DNA from: an uncultured Opitutaceae bacterium
Lineage (GTDB): Bacteria > Verrucomicrobiota > Verrucomicrobiia > Opitutales > Opitutaceae
Assembly (NCBI GenBank): GCA_903929355.1
Contig: CAIYUN010000065.1
Location: forward strand, 1-64,000
Length of the DNA stretch: 64,000 bases
Direction of reading: 5' to 3'
The notes beneath the pieces are model-generated. The model worked only from the letters and a program-made list of their open reading frames with translations, had not been told where the DNA came from and searched no databases. Within the stretch, counting starts at the first letter, position 1, and every line of letters starts with the position of its first letter. The translations under genes and the position numbers were made by a program. Shown here piece after piece: positions 1-8,891 of this stretch.

Positions 1-361
1 CGCGGAGCACACGGAGGAGCAGAGTGAGAGAAGACCAAGGCCCAGAGACTGGTCTGGCCTGAGTTCCTGATTCGGAATTGAATATGGAAATCAGGAAATC
101 AGGGACGGAAGGAACGGAGTGTTGTAACCACGGATGGACACGGATGGGATTGAATCGGAGTGGGGACACGGAGGACGGAGTTTTTAACCACGGATCGTCA
201 CGGATGGGATGGTGTCGGAGCAGAAGTTGTAACACGGAGGACGCGGAGCACACGGAGGAGGAGAGTGAGAGAAGACCAAGGCCCAGAGAGTGGTCTGGCC
301 TGAGTTCCTGAGTTCCTGATTCGGAATTGAATGGGGAAATCAGGAAATCAGGGACGGAGGG
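1..361. repeat. Imperfect direct repeat of about 110 bp, two copies
   Basis: The stretch at 1-109 recurs at about 242-358 with few changes. Both copies share CACACGGAGGAG, GAGAGAAGACCAAGGCCCAGAG, GAGTTCCTGATTCGGAATTG and AATCAGGAAATCAGGGACGG blocks, each read continuously. The second copy carries an extra GAGTTCCT unit. Between them are degenerate ACCACGGAT and ACACGGA words seen in other gene-free parts of the window. The first copy starts at the window edge, so the true left end is unseen. I see no convincing gene in 1-501. Confidence 0.75.
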
Positions 362-501
362 GATAGTGTTTTAACCACGGATAACACGGATAGACACGGA
401 TACAGTATGACTCGAAAACCGCTCCGTCCCTGGCGTTCTTCGGGTAAATTCCGTCTGCCATCTGGGTTGCCGCGGGGTGCAGGGCTGGTTCAATCAAGGC
501 T

Positions 502-1173
502 GTGGGCACATCCTGGACCGAACAGCTTATTCACTTTGTCGACTTCGAAGGCAGCCTCACCTCGGGGGTGCTCGAATACGGCATGGTGACGGTGCGGGGC
601 GGGGCCATCACCGCGATCCACACCCGCCTGTGTCGGCCGCGCGGCGCAATCCGCGCTGCGGACACGGCGATCCACGGGCTGAGCAGCGGCGCGCTGGCGG
701 AGTGCGCGCCGCTGGCCGATGACTGGGAGTTTTTCGCCGGGTGGCGCGAGACGGGACCGCTGGCCGCCCATTTCGCCGGCGTGGAGAACGCGCTGATTAA
801 ATCGGTGTGGCCCTACCCGCGTCCATCGCCCGACTTCGCCCGGCCCGGCGCGACCGTGGCGGAGTGGGGGCCGTGGATCGACACGGGGAGGCTGTATCCC
901 CAGCTCCGGCCGATGGCGGCCGCAGCCGGACTGGCGGAACTCGTCGCCGCCCACGGCTTGCAGGACGAGCTCGACCAACTGGCCGCCTCACACTGCCCGC
1001 CGGAGCGCCGGCGGTATCACGCCGCGCCCTACGACGCGCTCGCGGGCGCGCTGCTGCTGGCGGCGCTGGCGCGCGAGCCGCGGTCCGCCGCCCTCTCCAC
1101 GCCCCAGCTTCTCACCCTCAGCACGCTCGATGGCGCCAGGCGCGACGCGATCTCGCAGGACGTGATGTTTTGA
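502..1173 (+). CDS. DnaQ-like 3'-5' exonuclease (DEDDh family)
   Basis: A 223-residue protein of the DEDD exonuclease superfamily. The first acidic motif is FVDFEG at residues 12-17 (Asp14, Glu16). Near the C-terminus YHAAPYDALA has the His-x4-Asp spacing of the DEDDh exonuclease III motif. There is no polymerase or UvrC-like domain, so this is a stand-alone exonuclease of the epsilon-subunit type. Its substrate cannot be told from the sequence; proofreading, RNase T-like or repair roles are all possible. It starts with GTG, chosen because the first catalytic motif lies only about a dozen residues downstream. It is not obviously in an operon. Confidence 0.75.
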   Translation: MGTSWTEQLIHFVDFEGSLTSGVLEYGMVTVRGGAITAIHTRLCRPRGAIRAADTAIHGLSSGALAECAPLADDWEFFAGWRETGPLAAHFAGVENALIKSVWPYPRPSPDFARPGATVAEWGPWIDTGRLYPQLRPMAAAAGLAELVAAHGLQDELDQLAASHCPPERRRYHAAPYDALAGALLLAALAREPRSAALSTPQLLTLSTLDGARRDAISQDVMF

Positions 1174-1224
1174 GCGGGCGCCGGCTGCGACTCACGTCCC
1201 TGCCCACGGCATCTCCTGGAGCTG

Positions 1225-1249
1225 AGGGACAGATTGTCCCTGCGGTTTT
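1225..1249 (+). terminator. Possible intrinsic terminator after the exonuclease gene
   Basis: AGGGACA and TGTCCCT pair perfectly across a GAT loop and are followed by GCGGTTTT. It lies about 50 bp past the exonuclease stop. The stem is short and the T-run is only four bases, so it could also be a palindromic protein-binding site. Apart from it, 1174-1397 shows no gene. Confidence 0.35.
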
Positions 1250-1397
1250 GGCTCCTGAGGGTAAAGCTCTTACGAGCAATGTCAGATGTTGCCTGACAAT
1301 CGAATTAGGTGCCATCACCCCCGGCGCCTGGTTGCCAAGGTGGGGTGGATTACCCACTATTACCACCGACCCCAGTAAAGGTGTCTACCCCCACCCC

Positions 1398-2555
1398 ATG
1401 AAATTATATACTGCTACTTACTGTATATTAACGATATGCCTGCCTTTGACCATGCCGGCGGGGACTCCGCAGGCAGGACCGGCCGGACCGGCCGTCGTGG
1501 CGGCGTTACAGACGGCCGCCGACCAAGGATGGGACAAGCTGCTCAGTCTCGCCGCCAGCCACCCGGCGCCCCTGATGCCGTCGTCCTGGCATGTGGCCAA
1601 CGTGACCGCCGACGCCCGGCGCCCGGACGAGGCCGCCGCCGCCGCGCTCGGCCGGACCCTCGCGCAACAGCTGGCCACCCTGGCCCCAAGCTTTCAGACC
1701 CTGCCAGCCGGCGACGAGCTGCGGCGGCAAACCGCCGGCCTGTGCGACGTGGCTGACTGGTGCGAGAAGGCCCCCGGCTACGGCAACGTATTGCTGGCCC
1801 AACGCGCGCGTGACCTCGCGGCGGTGGGGGTGGCGCGGCTCGCGGCCAATCTGGATTATCCCCTGGAAAAAATTTCCCCGCTGGCGGCGCGGCTGCATCC
1901 CACCGGACCGGGCGTGGCGGAACGGCAGCGGCTGCTCAACGCGGAGGCGGGCGCGGAAGTTTTCCGGGCGGCCGACCAAGGCGACCTGGAGGCGACCTGG
2001 GCCGCGGGCGCGCGGCTGGTGGCGCAAAGTCGGCAGCCTGCCCCGCCGCGCGGCGGCGGAGCGCGGGGTGCCCAACTGGCCCTGTTGAAGGCGCACCTGA
2101 CTTTTTTCCAGGACGACCCGCCGGCCATGGGCGTGCCTGCGACCCTTGCCGCCACGTGGGACTGCAAATGGCACAAGCAGGTGGTGGACGGACTCGAGTC
2201 GCGCGCCGCCGCCCTGGCGGTGGCGTTGGTGGAGTTTCGCCGCGTGACGGGTCGGTTTCCGGTGCAGCCGATGTTGGACTCGGCCGAAGCGACGGCCGCC
2301 GTCGGCCGCAGCACGGCGGCGACCATGGCGGTGCCGTCGGGATTTCAGCTGGTGCTGCCGGCTCGGACCTCGCCACTCGGCCAGCGGGCCTTTGTGCAGG
2401 CCTGGCAGGAATCCCCGGGTTCGGTGCCCATCGCCCACCCCACGCAGGATCCCCGCCGGTCCCATGTGCCCATCCTCGCTTGGACGGCCTTCGAGGCCGT
2501 GCGGCAGGGGGAGTTTCTCGACCACGATACGGCCAGCGACCGCTACCGGAAATAA
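1398..2555 (+). CDS. Secreted protein of unknown function
   Basis: A 385-residue protein with a hydrophobic N-terminus ([19 protein letters not shown]) followed by small residues, consistent with a Sec signal peptide, although the n-region carries only one Lys. The rest is alanine-rich and mostly helical in character, with no motif I recognise. A conserved-looking C-terminal part ([20 protein letters not shown] onward) may be a separate small domain. The ATG at 1398 is the only start that places a signal-like segment at the front. Upstream 1250-1397 is AT-richer than its surroundings and could hold the promoter. Product unknown. Confidence 0.55.
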   Translation: MKLYTATYCILTICLPLTMPAGTPQAGPAGPAVVAALQTAADQGWDKLLSLAASHPAPLMPSSWHVANVTADARRPDEAAAAALGRTLAQQLATLAPSFQTLPAGDELRRQTAGLCDVADWCEKAPGYGNVLLAQRARDLAAVGVARLAANLDYPLEKISPLAARLHPTGPGVAERQRLLNAEAGAEVFRAADQGDLEATWAAGARLVAQSRQPAPPRGGGARGAQLALLKAHLTFFQDDPPAMGVPATLAATWDCKWHKQVVDGLESRAAALAVALVEFRRVTGRFPVQPMLDSAEATAAVGRSTAATMAVPSGFQLVLPARTSPLGQRAFVQAWQESPGSVPIAHPTQDPRRSHVPILAWTAFEAVRQGEFLDHDTASDRYRK

Positions 2556-2656
2556 CCGGGGCGCGGGACCGGGACGCGGTGTCGCCGCCCGCCCGCCAAA
2601 ATTTTGAGTTGGCGTTGACCGGGTCCGCCCGCATGGTCGCGGCCCTCCCTTTCACC

Positions 2657-4159
2657 ATGCCCAAATCCCATTCCGACATCGGACTCATCGGCCTCGCCGT
2701 CATGGGTCAGAACCTGGCCCTCAACATCGCCGACCACGGCTTTAAAATCTCGGTCTACAACCGCACCACGGAAAAGACGGAAAAGTTCGTCGCCGAAAAT
2801 CCGCTCACGCCCGGGGGGGTGGTCGGCACGTCCACCCTGGAGGAGTTCGTCGCCTCGCTGGCCAAGCCGCGCAAGATGATCATCCTGGTGCAGGCCGGCA
2901 AGGGCACCGACGCCGTGATTGATGGTCTCGTGCCGCTGCTCAGCGCCGGCGACATCGTCATTGACGGCGGCAACGCGCTCTGGACCGACACCATCCGCCG
3001 CGAAAAGGCCCTCAAGGAAAAAGGCCTGCGCTTCGTGGGCAGCGGCGTCTCCGGCGGGGAGGAGGGCGCGCGTTTCGGTCCGTCGCTCATGCCGGGCGGC
3101 GACTTTGCCGCGTGGCAGGAAATCAAGCCCATCTGGGAGGCCATCGCCGCGAAGGTGGACGCGAAGACCGGCAAGCCCCTCACCGGCGCGACTCCCGGCC
3201 ACCCGGTCAGCGGCGGCGTGCCCTGCACGACCTACATTGGCGAAAACGGCGCCGGCCACTACGTCAAAATGGTCCACAATGGCATCGAGTATGGCGACAT
3301 GCAGATGATCTGCGAGGCCTATGCCCTGATGCGCGGCCTGCTCGGCCTCAAGCCCGCCGAGATGGGCGCGATTTTCTCCGAGTGGAACACCGGCAAGCTC
3401 GACAGCTTCCTCATCGAGATCACCGCCGACATTTTGAAGCAGAATGATCCGGTGACGAAGAAACCCTTCGTGGACATCGTGCTCGACACCGCCGGCCAGA
3501 AGGGGACCGGCAAATGGACCTCGGTCAATGCGCTCGACATGGGCGTCGCCGCGCCGACGGTCGCCGAGTCGGTTTTTGCCCGCTGCCTCTCCGCGATCAA
3601 GGAGGAGCGCGTGGCCGCCTCGAAAATCCTGAAGGGTCCGTCGAAAAAATACCGCGGTTCGAAAAAGGCGCTCCTCGCCGCCATCCACGACGCGCTCTAC
3701 TGCTCGAAAATCTGCTCCTACGCGCAGGGCTTCCAGCTCATGCGCGAGGCGCAGAAGGAATACAAATGGAAGCTGAACTTCGGCGAGATCGCGCAGATCT
3801 TCCGCGGCGGCTGCATCATCCGGGCGGCGTTCCTGCAAAAGATCACGGAGGCCTACGCGCGCCAGCCGGACCTGGCCAACCTCCTGCTCGACCCGTATTT
3901 CAACAAGACGGTGCAGAAAGCGCAGGCCAACTGGCGCAAGGTGGTGGCCCTCGCCGCCGAGTGCGGCGTGCCGGTGCCGACCTTTGGCAGCGCGCTCAGC
4001 TACTACGATGGCTATCGCTCGGCCCGCCTCCCGGCCAATTTGCTGCAAGGCCAGCGCGACTACTTCGGCGCCCACACCTACGAACGCGTGGACCAGCCGC
4101 GCGGGAAGTTTTTCCACATTGACTGGCCCGAGGCAAAACGGCCGCAGTTGGCCCTGTGA
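2657..4159 (+). CDS. gnd: 6-phosphogluconate dehydrogenase, decarboxylating
   Basis: Oxidises 6-phosphogluconate to ribulose 5-phosphate with CO2 release, giving NADPH in the oxidative pentose phosphate pathway; cytosolic. The 500-residue protein has the N-terminal Rossmann motif [15 protein letters not shown], the substrate-binding [12 protein letters not shown], and the catalytic-helix signature [15 protein letters not shown], all in family order. The all-alpha C-terminal domain follows through [13 protein letters not shown]. The ATG at 2657 puts the dinucleotide fold about ten residues in; an in-frame ATG at 2633 would add eight residues. Length is slightly above the usual 470-490. It is monocistronic, with a REP-like palindrome just after the stop. 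Confidence 0.97.
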   Translation: MPKSHSDIGLIGLAVMGQNLALNIADHGFKISVYNRTTEKTEKFVAENPLTPGGVVGTSTLEEFVASLAKPRKMIILVQAGKGTDAVIDGLVPLLSAGDIVIDGGNALWTDTIRREKALKEKGLRFVGSGVSGGEEGARFGPSLMPGGDFAAWQEIKPIWEAIAAKVDAKTGKPLTGATPGHPVSGGVPCTTYIGENGAGHYVKMVHNGIEYGDMQMICEAYALMRGLLGLKPAEMGAIFSEWNTGKLDSFLIEITADILKQNDPVTKKPFVDIVLDTAGQKGTGKWTSVNALDMGVAAPTVAESVFARCLSAIKEERVAASKILKGPSKKYRGSKKALLAAIHDALYCSKICSYAQGFQLMREAQKEYKWKLNFGEIAQIFRGGCIIRAAFLQKITEAYARQPDLANLLLDPYFNKTVQKAQANWRKVVALAAECGVPVPTFGSALSYYDGYRSARLPANLLQGQRDYFGAHTYERVDQPRGKFFHIDWPEAKRPQLAL

Positions 4160-4166
4160 GGTGGGC

Positions 4167-4218
4167 CGGGGAAGGCTCGCCGAGCCTTCGGCGGACGCCT
4201 GGGAGAGGCGTCCCTACC
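4167..4218. repeat. REP/BIME-like palindrome (GTAG family, copy 1)
   Basis: Two adjacent hairpins, the second ending in GTCCCTACC. Read from its outer end on the minus strand, the right half is GTAGGGACGCCTCTCCCAGG followed by CGTC. This is the half-unit seen in several other gaps of the window. It lies between gnd and the DUF1801 gene. Confidence 0.7.
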
Positions 4219-4261
4219 CTTGGCTTGATTCCAATTTCATTCCAATTTGACCTAAATCGGA

Positions 4262-4870
4262 ATGAAGCCCACCCCCAACCGCCGGGTTGACGCCTATATT
4301 GAGAATGCGGCCGAGTTTGCCCGGCCGATGCTGCAGCATTGGCGCAAGCTGGTGCACCAAGCGTGTCCGGAAGCGGTGGAGGACATCAAATGGGGCATGC
4401 CGTTCTTCATCCACCACGGCAACCTCTGCCACATGGCGGCGTTCAAGGCGCATTGCGCGTTTGGCTTCTGGCATCACGGGATGAAGGCCGTCCTCAACCC
4501 CGACTCCGTGAAGGCGAAGGAAGCCATGGGCAGTTTTGGCCGAGTCACCCGGCGCACCGACCTGCCGACTGACCGGACACTGCTGCGGCTGTTCAAAACG
4601 GCCGCCAAACTCAATGAATCCGGCCAGCCCGCGCGCGCGGCCACAAAGCCCAGGCCCGCACCAAAGACGCCCCGCGACCTTGCCACCGCACTGGGGAGGA
4701 ATCTCGCGGCCGCGGAAGCGTTCAATCGGTTCAGTCCCAGCCACCGCCGCGAATACATCGAATGGATCACGGAGGCGAAGCGCCCGGAGACCCGCGCGAA
4801 GCGCGTGGCGGGCGCGATCACCCAGATGACCGAGGGCAAATCACGACATTGGAAACACCAAGGGGGTTGA
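4262..4870 (+). CDS. DUF1801 / OmdA-type (YdeI-like) protein
   Basis: A 202-residue protein with two recognisable parts. Residues 1 to about 115 resemble the DUF1801 fold (VEDIKWGMPFF, then HCAFGFWH), a small alpha/beta domain found in iron-chaperone-like and SRPBCC-adjacent proteins. Residues about 135-195 have the OmdA/YdeI signature AFNRFSPSHRREYIEWI plus AKRPETRAKR, linked in some species to protection against cationic peptides or bacteriocins. A Pro/Ala-rich linker joins them. The two-domain order matches the YdeI family. Biochemical role unknown. Transcribed alone; convergent with the next gene. Confidence 0.75.
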   Translation: MKPTPNRRVDAYIENAAEFARPMLQHWRKLVHQACPEAVEDIKWGMPFFIHHGNLCHMAAFKAHCAFGFWHHGMKAVLNPDSVKAKEAMGSFGRVTRRTDLPTDRTLLRLFKTAAKLNESGQPARAATKPRPAPKTPRDLATALGRNLAAAEAFNRFSPSHRREYIEWITEAKRPETRAKRVAGAITQMTEGKSRHWKHQGG

Positions 4871-4918
4871 GTGGCTCAAGGGGCGGGAGCGCTCGAACAA
4901 GCGCGGCGACCCTCTAAC

Positions 4919-4940
4919 GGCGCGTTGGGGACAACGCGCC
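4919..4940. terminator. Hairpin between convergent genes
   Basis: GGCGCGTTG pairs with CAACGCGCC around a GGGA loop, a perfect 9-bp stem midway between the converging DUF1801 and PEP-CTERM genes. There is no T-run on either side, so it may be a bidirectional transcript end or another intergenic palindrome. Confidence 0.4.
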
Positions 4941-4960
4941 CCACCCTCAGACGGCCTGAG

Positions 4961-5563
4961 TCAAGCCGGGGAAGATTTTCGCCGCCGCCAGGCGGCGAGG
5001 CCAAGCGTGGCGAGGCCGAGCATGGCGGCATAAGTCTGCGGCTCGGGAATGCCGCCGGTGCCGGCAAACTGGACCTCGTCCGCAAAGGCATATTCGTTGC
5101 CGACGTCGGTCAGGCTGACCGTGACGGTGTTGCCGGTCCACGGGCCGTTAAAATCGAGGAAACCGCGGGTGTCGTTGGCGATCGCTCCCGCCCCCACCGG
5201 AAAAATTGTGCCGTTGATGGTGACGGCGGCGGGCAGGAAGATGTTGACCTCCTCCGCCCGGTTGAAACCCACCTGCACTTGATTGATGGTCGGACTGCCG
5301 GCGAAGGTGAAAACCAAAGTCGGATTTGACCCGTTGTCCCAGCCGACCCATTCGGCCGCAGGACCGTGGCCCAGATCGGCCTGCCAGCTGTTGGCACCCA
5401 ACACCCCGTCGGTCAGCTTCGAAGGGGGGGTGGTGTCAAAGTAGGTGTATAACCCCCTGCCGCCGGGATCCGTCTCGGTGTAGGAAACCGCCATGACGAA
5501 CTGCGCGCGGGCGGCCAGAAGCCCCGCGAACCAAATGGCCAGAAGATAGACGATGCGACGCAC
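4961..5563 (-). CDS. PEP-CTERM sorting-domain protein
   Basis: An exported protein of about 200 residues. From the GTG start it opens with MRRIVYLLAIWFAGLLAARA, a good signal peptide. The middle is a beta-rich discoidin-like segment (WQADLGHGP, VQVGFNRAEEVNIFLPAAV). The C-terminus is a textbook PEP-CTERM signal: PEPQTY, a hydrophobic helix (AAMLGLATLGLAAW) and RRRK. Such proteins are cleaved by exosortase and anchored or released at the cell surface. A TTG at 5599 would add 12 residues before the signal peptide; I prefer the GTG because it gives a normal n-region. No exosortase gene is in this window. Confidence 0.85.
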   Translation of the reverse strand: MRRIVYLLAIWFAGLLAARAQFVMAVSYTETDPGGRGLYTYFDTTPPSKLTDGVLGANSWQADLGHGPAAEWVGWDNGSNPTLVFTFAGSPTINQVQVGFNRAEEVNIFLPAAVTINGTIFPVGAGAIANDTRGFLDFNGPWTGNTVTVSLTDVGNEYAFADEVQFAGTGGIPEPQTYAAMLGLATLGLAAWRRRKSSPA

Positions 5564-5676
5564 GGCGGTGGGTGTGGGTTTAGCGCGAGGGTCGGTCAAT
5601 CAAAATCCGCCCTGCTTGCGCCGGCAAACCCGGGGTTGGCATTTGTCGGCAGATGTGAAAGCGTGCCCGCCCGACA

Positions 5677-6465
5677 ATGAAATCCGTCCTCGAGTTCAAG
5701 GCCCGCAAGGCGACCGGCCCAAAGATCAGCATGGTCTCGGCCTATACGCACTGGGAGGCGCGTTTCCTGGCGGCAGCGCCCGTGGACTGCATCCTGGTGG
5801 GCGACAGCCTCACGGTCGTGCTCGATGGCGAGGCGCAAACCTTTGCCGCGACACCGGAGATCATGGCCCGCCACACCCGCGCGGTCGCGCGCGGCGCCGG
5901 CGGCAAGCTCGTCATCGCGGACTTCCCCTTCCTCGCCGCCCGGAAGGGAATCGCCGCAGCGGTGGACTGCGCCGCCGAACTGCTACGGGCGGGCGCGCAC
6001 GCCGTGAAAATCGAGGGCGTGGACGGCCACGAGGACGTGCTCCGGCATTTGGTCCAGTCCGGCGTGCCGGTGCTCGGCCACCTGGGTCTCACGCCGCAGT
6101 CCATCCATGCCTTCGGCGGCCACAAGGTGCAGGGCAAAGGCGCGACCGCCGCGGCGGACCTCGTCCGCCAGGCGGTGGCAATCGAGGACGCAGGTTGTTT
6201 CGGCGTGGTGCTTGAATGTATTCCCGCCGGCGTTGCGATGGAAATCACCGCCGCGCTGGGTATCCCGACCATCGGGATCGGCGCGGGCCCGGACACCGAC
6301 GGGCAGGTGCTGGTGTTTCACGACCTGCTCGGACTGAACCCGGGGTTCAACGCGCGCTATGTGCGGCATTTCGCCGACGGGGGAGCCTTGGTCGCCGACG
6401 GGCTGGCCGCGTTTGCGCAGGCCGTCGCCAAGGGGGATTATCCGGCCAAAGGGGAAAGTTACTGA
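5677..6465 (+). CDS. panB: 3-methyl-2-oxobutanoate hydroxymethyltransferase (ketopantoate synthase)
   Basis: Transfers a hydroxymethyl group from methylene-tetrahydrofolate to 2-oxoisovalerate, the first committed pantothenate step. At 262 residues it has full family length. Seen motifs include MVSAYTHWEA and ILVGDSLTVVLDG near the N-terminus, VKIEGVDGHED in the middle, LGHLGLTPQSIHAFGGHKVQ, and the catalytic-region VLECIPAG followed by GIPTIGIGAGPDTDGQVLV. It heads a same-strand group with coaC, coaB and panD, so the cell appears to make coenzyme A intermediates from a local gene set (panC is not in the window). Confidence 0.96.
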   Translation: MKSVLEFKARKATGPKISMVSAYTHWEARFLAAAPVDCILVGDSLTVVLDGEAQTFAATPEIMARHTRAVARGAGGKLVIADFPFLAARKGIAAAVDCAAELLRAGAHAVKIEGVDGHEDVLRHLVQSGVPVLGHLGLTPQSIHAFGGHKVQGKGATAAADLVRQAVAIEDAGCFGVVLECIPAGVAMEITAALGIPTIGIGAGPDTDGQVLVFHDLLGLNPGFNARYVRHFADGGALVADGLAAFAQAVAKGDYPAKGESY

Positions 6466-6613
6466 GCCCAGGAACCCAAATCCAGAAGGTGACACAGAGC
6501 ACACTGAGGCCCAATCCGAGTTCACAGAGCCAATCCTCCAAACCTATTTCTTTTCCTCCGTGACCTCGGTGCCGCCTCCCTCCGTCGCTGGGTCCCAGAT
6601 TGAAACTTAAACC

Positions 6614-7177
6614 ATGGCTGCCGTCCACAAACCCCGGGTGTTGTTCCTCCTCAGCGGCTCCATCGCCTGCTACAAGGCGTGCCAGGTCGTGTCGCGGCTG
6701 GTGCAGGCGGGGATCGAGGTTCGCACCGCCGCGACGCCGGCCGCGCTGCGGTTTGTCGGCGCGGCCACGCTGGAGGGCCTGACGGGCACGCCGGTGTTCA
6801 GCGACGTGTGGACCGAGGGGCGCGCGATGGACCATATCACCCTCGCCCGCTGGGCGGACCTCGCGCTGGTCTGCCCGGCGACGGCCAACACCCTCAACCG
6901 CCTCGCCGCCGGGCTGGCCGACGACCCGGTGGGCGCGCTGTTCCTGGCGTGGGAAATCCAGAAGAAGCCCTGGTGGGTCGCACCCGCGATGAACCACGCG
7001 ATGCTCGCGCACCCGGCAACCCAGGCGTCGCTCACCCGGCTGGCGGCCATGGGCGTGCGCGTGCTCGAGCCCGGCCGGGGCGCGCTGGCGTGCGGCGAGG
7101 AGGGCGAGGGGCGGTTGATCGAGCCCGAGCCGCTCGTGCTGCAGGTACTGGCGGAGCTGGGGCCGAAACTGGCGTGA
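6614..7177 (+). CDS. coaC: Phosphopantothenoylcysteine decarboxylase (stand-alone CoaC)
   Basis: An FMN enzyme that decarboxylates 4'-phosphopantothenoylcysteine to 4'-phosphopantetheine. The 187-residue protein is a single flavoprotein domain with LLSGSIACYKA (flavin phosphate site), the active His in MDHITLARWADLALVCPATANT, the PAMNHAM substrate-clamp motif, and the catalytic-Cys segment ACGEEGEGRL. In most bacteria CoaB and CoaC are one fused protein; here the domains are separate genes 63 bp apart in the order coaC then coaB. The 148-bp gap after panB contains degenerate ACAGAG-type repeat sequence. Confidence 0.93.
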   Translation: MAAVHKPRVLFLLSGSIACYKACQVVSRLVQAGIEVRTAATPAALRFVGAATLEGLTGTPVFSDVWTEGRAMDHITLARWADLALVCPATANTLNRLAAGLADDPVGALFLAWEIQKKPWWVAPAMNHAMLAHPATQASLTRLAAMGVRVLEPGRGALACGEEGEGRLIEPEPLVLQVLAELGPKLA

Positions 7178-7240
7178 GGTGGGGTCCGGCCCGCAATCCC
7201 CTGACGAACGATTAAGAGAAAGCGGATTGATCCCACCGTC

Positions 7241-7885
7241 ATGAAAATACTTATCACGTCCGGGGCCACGCGCGAGCCGGTGGATGATGTGCGCTTTATC
7301 TCCAACCTCAGCACCGGGGCGACCGGAGCGGCGCTGGCGGACGCCCTCGCGACCCGAGGGCATGAAGTCACGCTGCTGCACGGCACCAGCGCGGTGTTGC
7401 CGCAGCAGGTTCGCGATCTTCAGGCCTTTTCATCCGCAAAAGACCTCCATGAAAAACTCAAGGGATTGCTCCCTGGTGGGGGTTACGGAGCGGTCATTCA
7501 ATGTGCGGCGGTGGCCGACTACACGCCCGCGCGGGTTCCGCACGGCAAGATCTCGTCCCAACGGAAAGCGCTCACGCTCCGGCTGGTGCCGGTGCCTAAA
7601 ATCCTGCCGCAGATCAAAGCCTTCGGACGGGGAGGGGCGGAGCCGCTGGTCGTCGGCTTCAAGCTCACCGCGGGGGCGGACCGGCCGAGGCGGGAGGCTG
7701 AGGTGGCACGCCTGTGGGTGGCGGGCACGGTGGACGCGGTCATTCACAACGATCTGGACAACCTCGCGGACAACCGCACGCGGCCGTTTCGCGCGTATGT
7801 CGCGGGTCGGGCGCGGCCGCAGCTGCTCGCGGGCGTGGAGGCGCTGGCCGAATGGCTGCATGAATTTGTGTCGCGGGTGGGGTAA
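7241..7885 (+). CDS. coaB: Phosphopantothenate-cysteine ligase (stand-alone CoaB)
   Basis: Joins 4'-phosphopantothenate to cysteine, supplying the substrate of CoaC. The 214-residue protein begins directly with SGATREPVDDVRFISNLSTG, the nucleotide-binding start of the CoaB domain. AAVADYTP and the Lys-containing HGKISS follow, then the dimer-side HNDLDN segment (NDLDNLADNRT). The usual CoaB Asn in this last part is present. No CoaC domain is attached. It lies between coaC and panD in one direction, probably co-transcribed. The nucleotide used (ATP or CTP) cannot be told from the sequence. Confidence 0.92.
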   Translation: MKILITSGATREPVDDVRFISNLSTGATGAALADALATRGHEVTLLHGTSAVLPQQVRDLQAFSSAKDLHEKLKGLLPGGGYGAVIQCAAVADYTPARVPHGKISSQRKALTLRLVPVPKILPQIKAFGRGGAEPLVVGFKLTAGADRPRREAEVARLWVAGTVDAVIHNDLDNLADNRTRPFRAYVAGRARPQLLAGVEALAEWLHEFVSRVG

Positions 7886-7935
7886 GGCGCTTGCGCCCGG
7901 GCACCGACCCCGCCAGCCTCGCCGCCTTTTCCACT

Positions 7936-8307
7936 GTGTTCCGCACCTTTCTCAAAAGCAAAATCCACCGCGCCGTCATCACGGCGGCGGCGCCCGACTA
8001 CGAGGGCTCCATCACCATCGACCGCGCGGTCTGCCGTGCGGCCGGTTTGCTCGCATTTGAGCAGGTGGATGTCTATGACATCACCAATGGCGCGCGCTTC
8101 ACGACGTATGTCATCTATGGCGCGACGGGCGAGTTTCAGGTGAACGGCGCGGCCGCGCGGCTGGTGGCGCCCGGCGACCTCATCATCGTGGCCGGCTACT
8201 GCCGCCTCGCGGAAAACGAGATCCCCGCCCACCGCGCCCGCGTCGTGCTCATGGGGCCCGGCAACACGATCAACGGCACCCAGGATCACGCCGTCACGCC
8301 GCCGTGA
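7936..8307 (+). CDS. panD: Aspartate 1-decarboxylase
   Basis: Makes beta-alanine from aspartate for pantothenate synthesis; a pyruvoyl enzyme that cleaves itself. The GTG at 7936 gives FRTFLKSKIHRAVITAA at the N-terminus, matching the family start, and places the self-cleavage pair at Gly24-Ser25 (YEGSITID), exactly where it lies in other PanD proteins. A TTG at 7891 would add 15 unrelated residues and is less likely. Tyr and Asn residues of the active site (VDVYDITNGARF, VNGAAARLVAPGD) are present. Length 123 residues is normal. Its last 50 bp are repeated, diverged, at 8900-8954. Confidence 0.93.
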   Translation: MFRTFLKSKIHRAVITAAAPDYEGSITIDRAVCRAAGLLAFEQVDVYDITNGARFTTYVIYGATGEFQVNGAAARLVAPGDLIIVAGYCRLAENEIPAHRARVVLMGPGNTINGTQDHAVTPP

Positions 8308-8320
8308 GCCAGGATGGAAC

Positions 8321-8617
8321 TCAATCCTTCCGGAGCGCACGCTCCGTGCGCTGCGGATCCTGACGACAGTCCAAAACGCGGAAAACCACCGCTTCGCCCT
8401 TCACCACCTTGTAATAGATGGCATAGGGAAACTTCTTCGAAAGCAGTCGGTGGAAACCCTGAATTTGGCGGTGAATGCCGCCATGCACCGCGAGCGTATC
8501 TATTTCGCAAAACAAGCTCTCGAAGAAATAGTCGCCCAACCCCGCGCCCTGACGGTCATAAAACCGCCGACCGTCGGCCAAATCCAGCAAGGCGGAGCGG
8601 AGCGCGCGAACCTTCAT
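8321..8617 (-). CDS. RelE/ParE-family toxin
   Basis: A 98-residue basic protein of the RelE/ParE superfamily: an N-terminal helix (ALRSALLDLADGRRFYDRQ) followed by a beta-sheet core with FPYAIYYKVVKGEAVVFRVLDCRQDP, the usual C-terminal strand pair. Members either cleave mRNA in the ribosome or inhibit gyrase; which applies here is unknown. Its ATG overlaps the stop of the upstream antitoxin gene as ATGA, so the two are translationally coupled. The pair sits between panD and a duplicated panD tail, which suggests insertion as a unit. Confidence 0.85.
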   Translation of the reverse strand: MKVRALRSALLDLADGRRFYDRQGAGLGDYFFESLFCEIDTLAVHGGIHRQIQGFHRLLSKKFPYAIYYKVVKGEAVVFRVLDCRQDPQRTERALRKD

Positions 8618-8829
8618 TCAGCCACCCGCCGCAATTCATCCTTGGCTGTAGTCCAGTCCACCACCTCCTCCTGTCCGGCGGCGAATCGCTGCTCGGTTTT
8701 CCGCAGTTCATCCAAGTGCCAGGGGGGTGAGATTTCAGGGCCGTCGTCCCGGGTCAAATCCACCCAGAGAACTTCCATGAGCCGCACCTTCTCGGCACGG
8801 GGAAGACCGATAATTTCGGCAATGCTCAT
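8614..8829 (-). CDS. Antitoxin of the TIGR02574-type addiction module
   Basis: A 71-residue acidic protein starting MSIAEIIGLPRAEKVRLMEV, a pattern typical of antitoxins that partner RelE/ParE toxins (addiction-module component family), with a C-terminal helical toxin-wrapping part (LDELRKTEQRFAAGQEEVVDW). I chose the ATG at 8829 because the MSIAEI start is family-like; an upstream ATG would add eight residues. It overlaps the toxin by four bases and is expected to be co-transcribed from a promoter in 8830-8890. The antitoxin-first order is the usual one. Confidence 0.8.
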   Translation of the reverse strand: MSIAEIIGLPRAEKVRLMEVLWVDLTRDDGPEISPPWHLDELRKTEQRFAAGQEEVVDWTTAKDELRRVAE

Positions 8830-8891
8830 GCAGCCCACGATGGCCGGAAACACGGACTAGGCAAACTTTTAAGCGTGCCCCTTCCCTTGTC

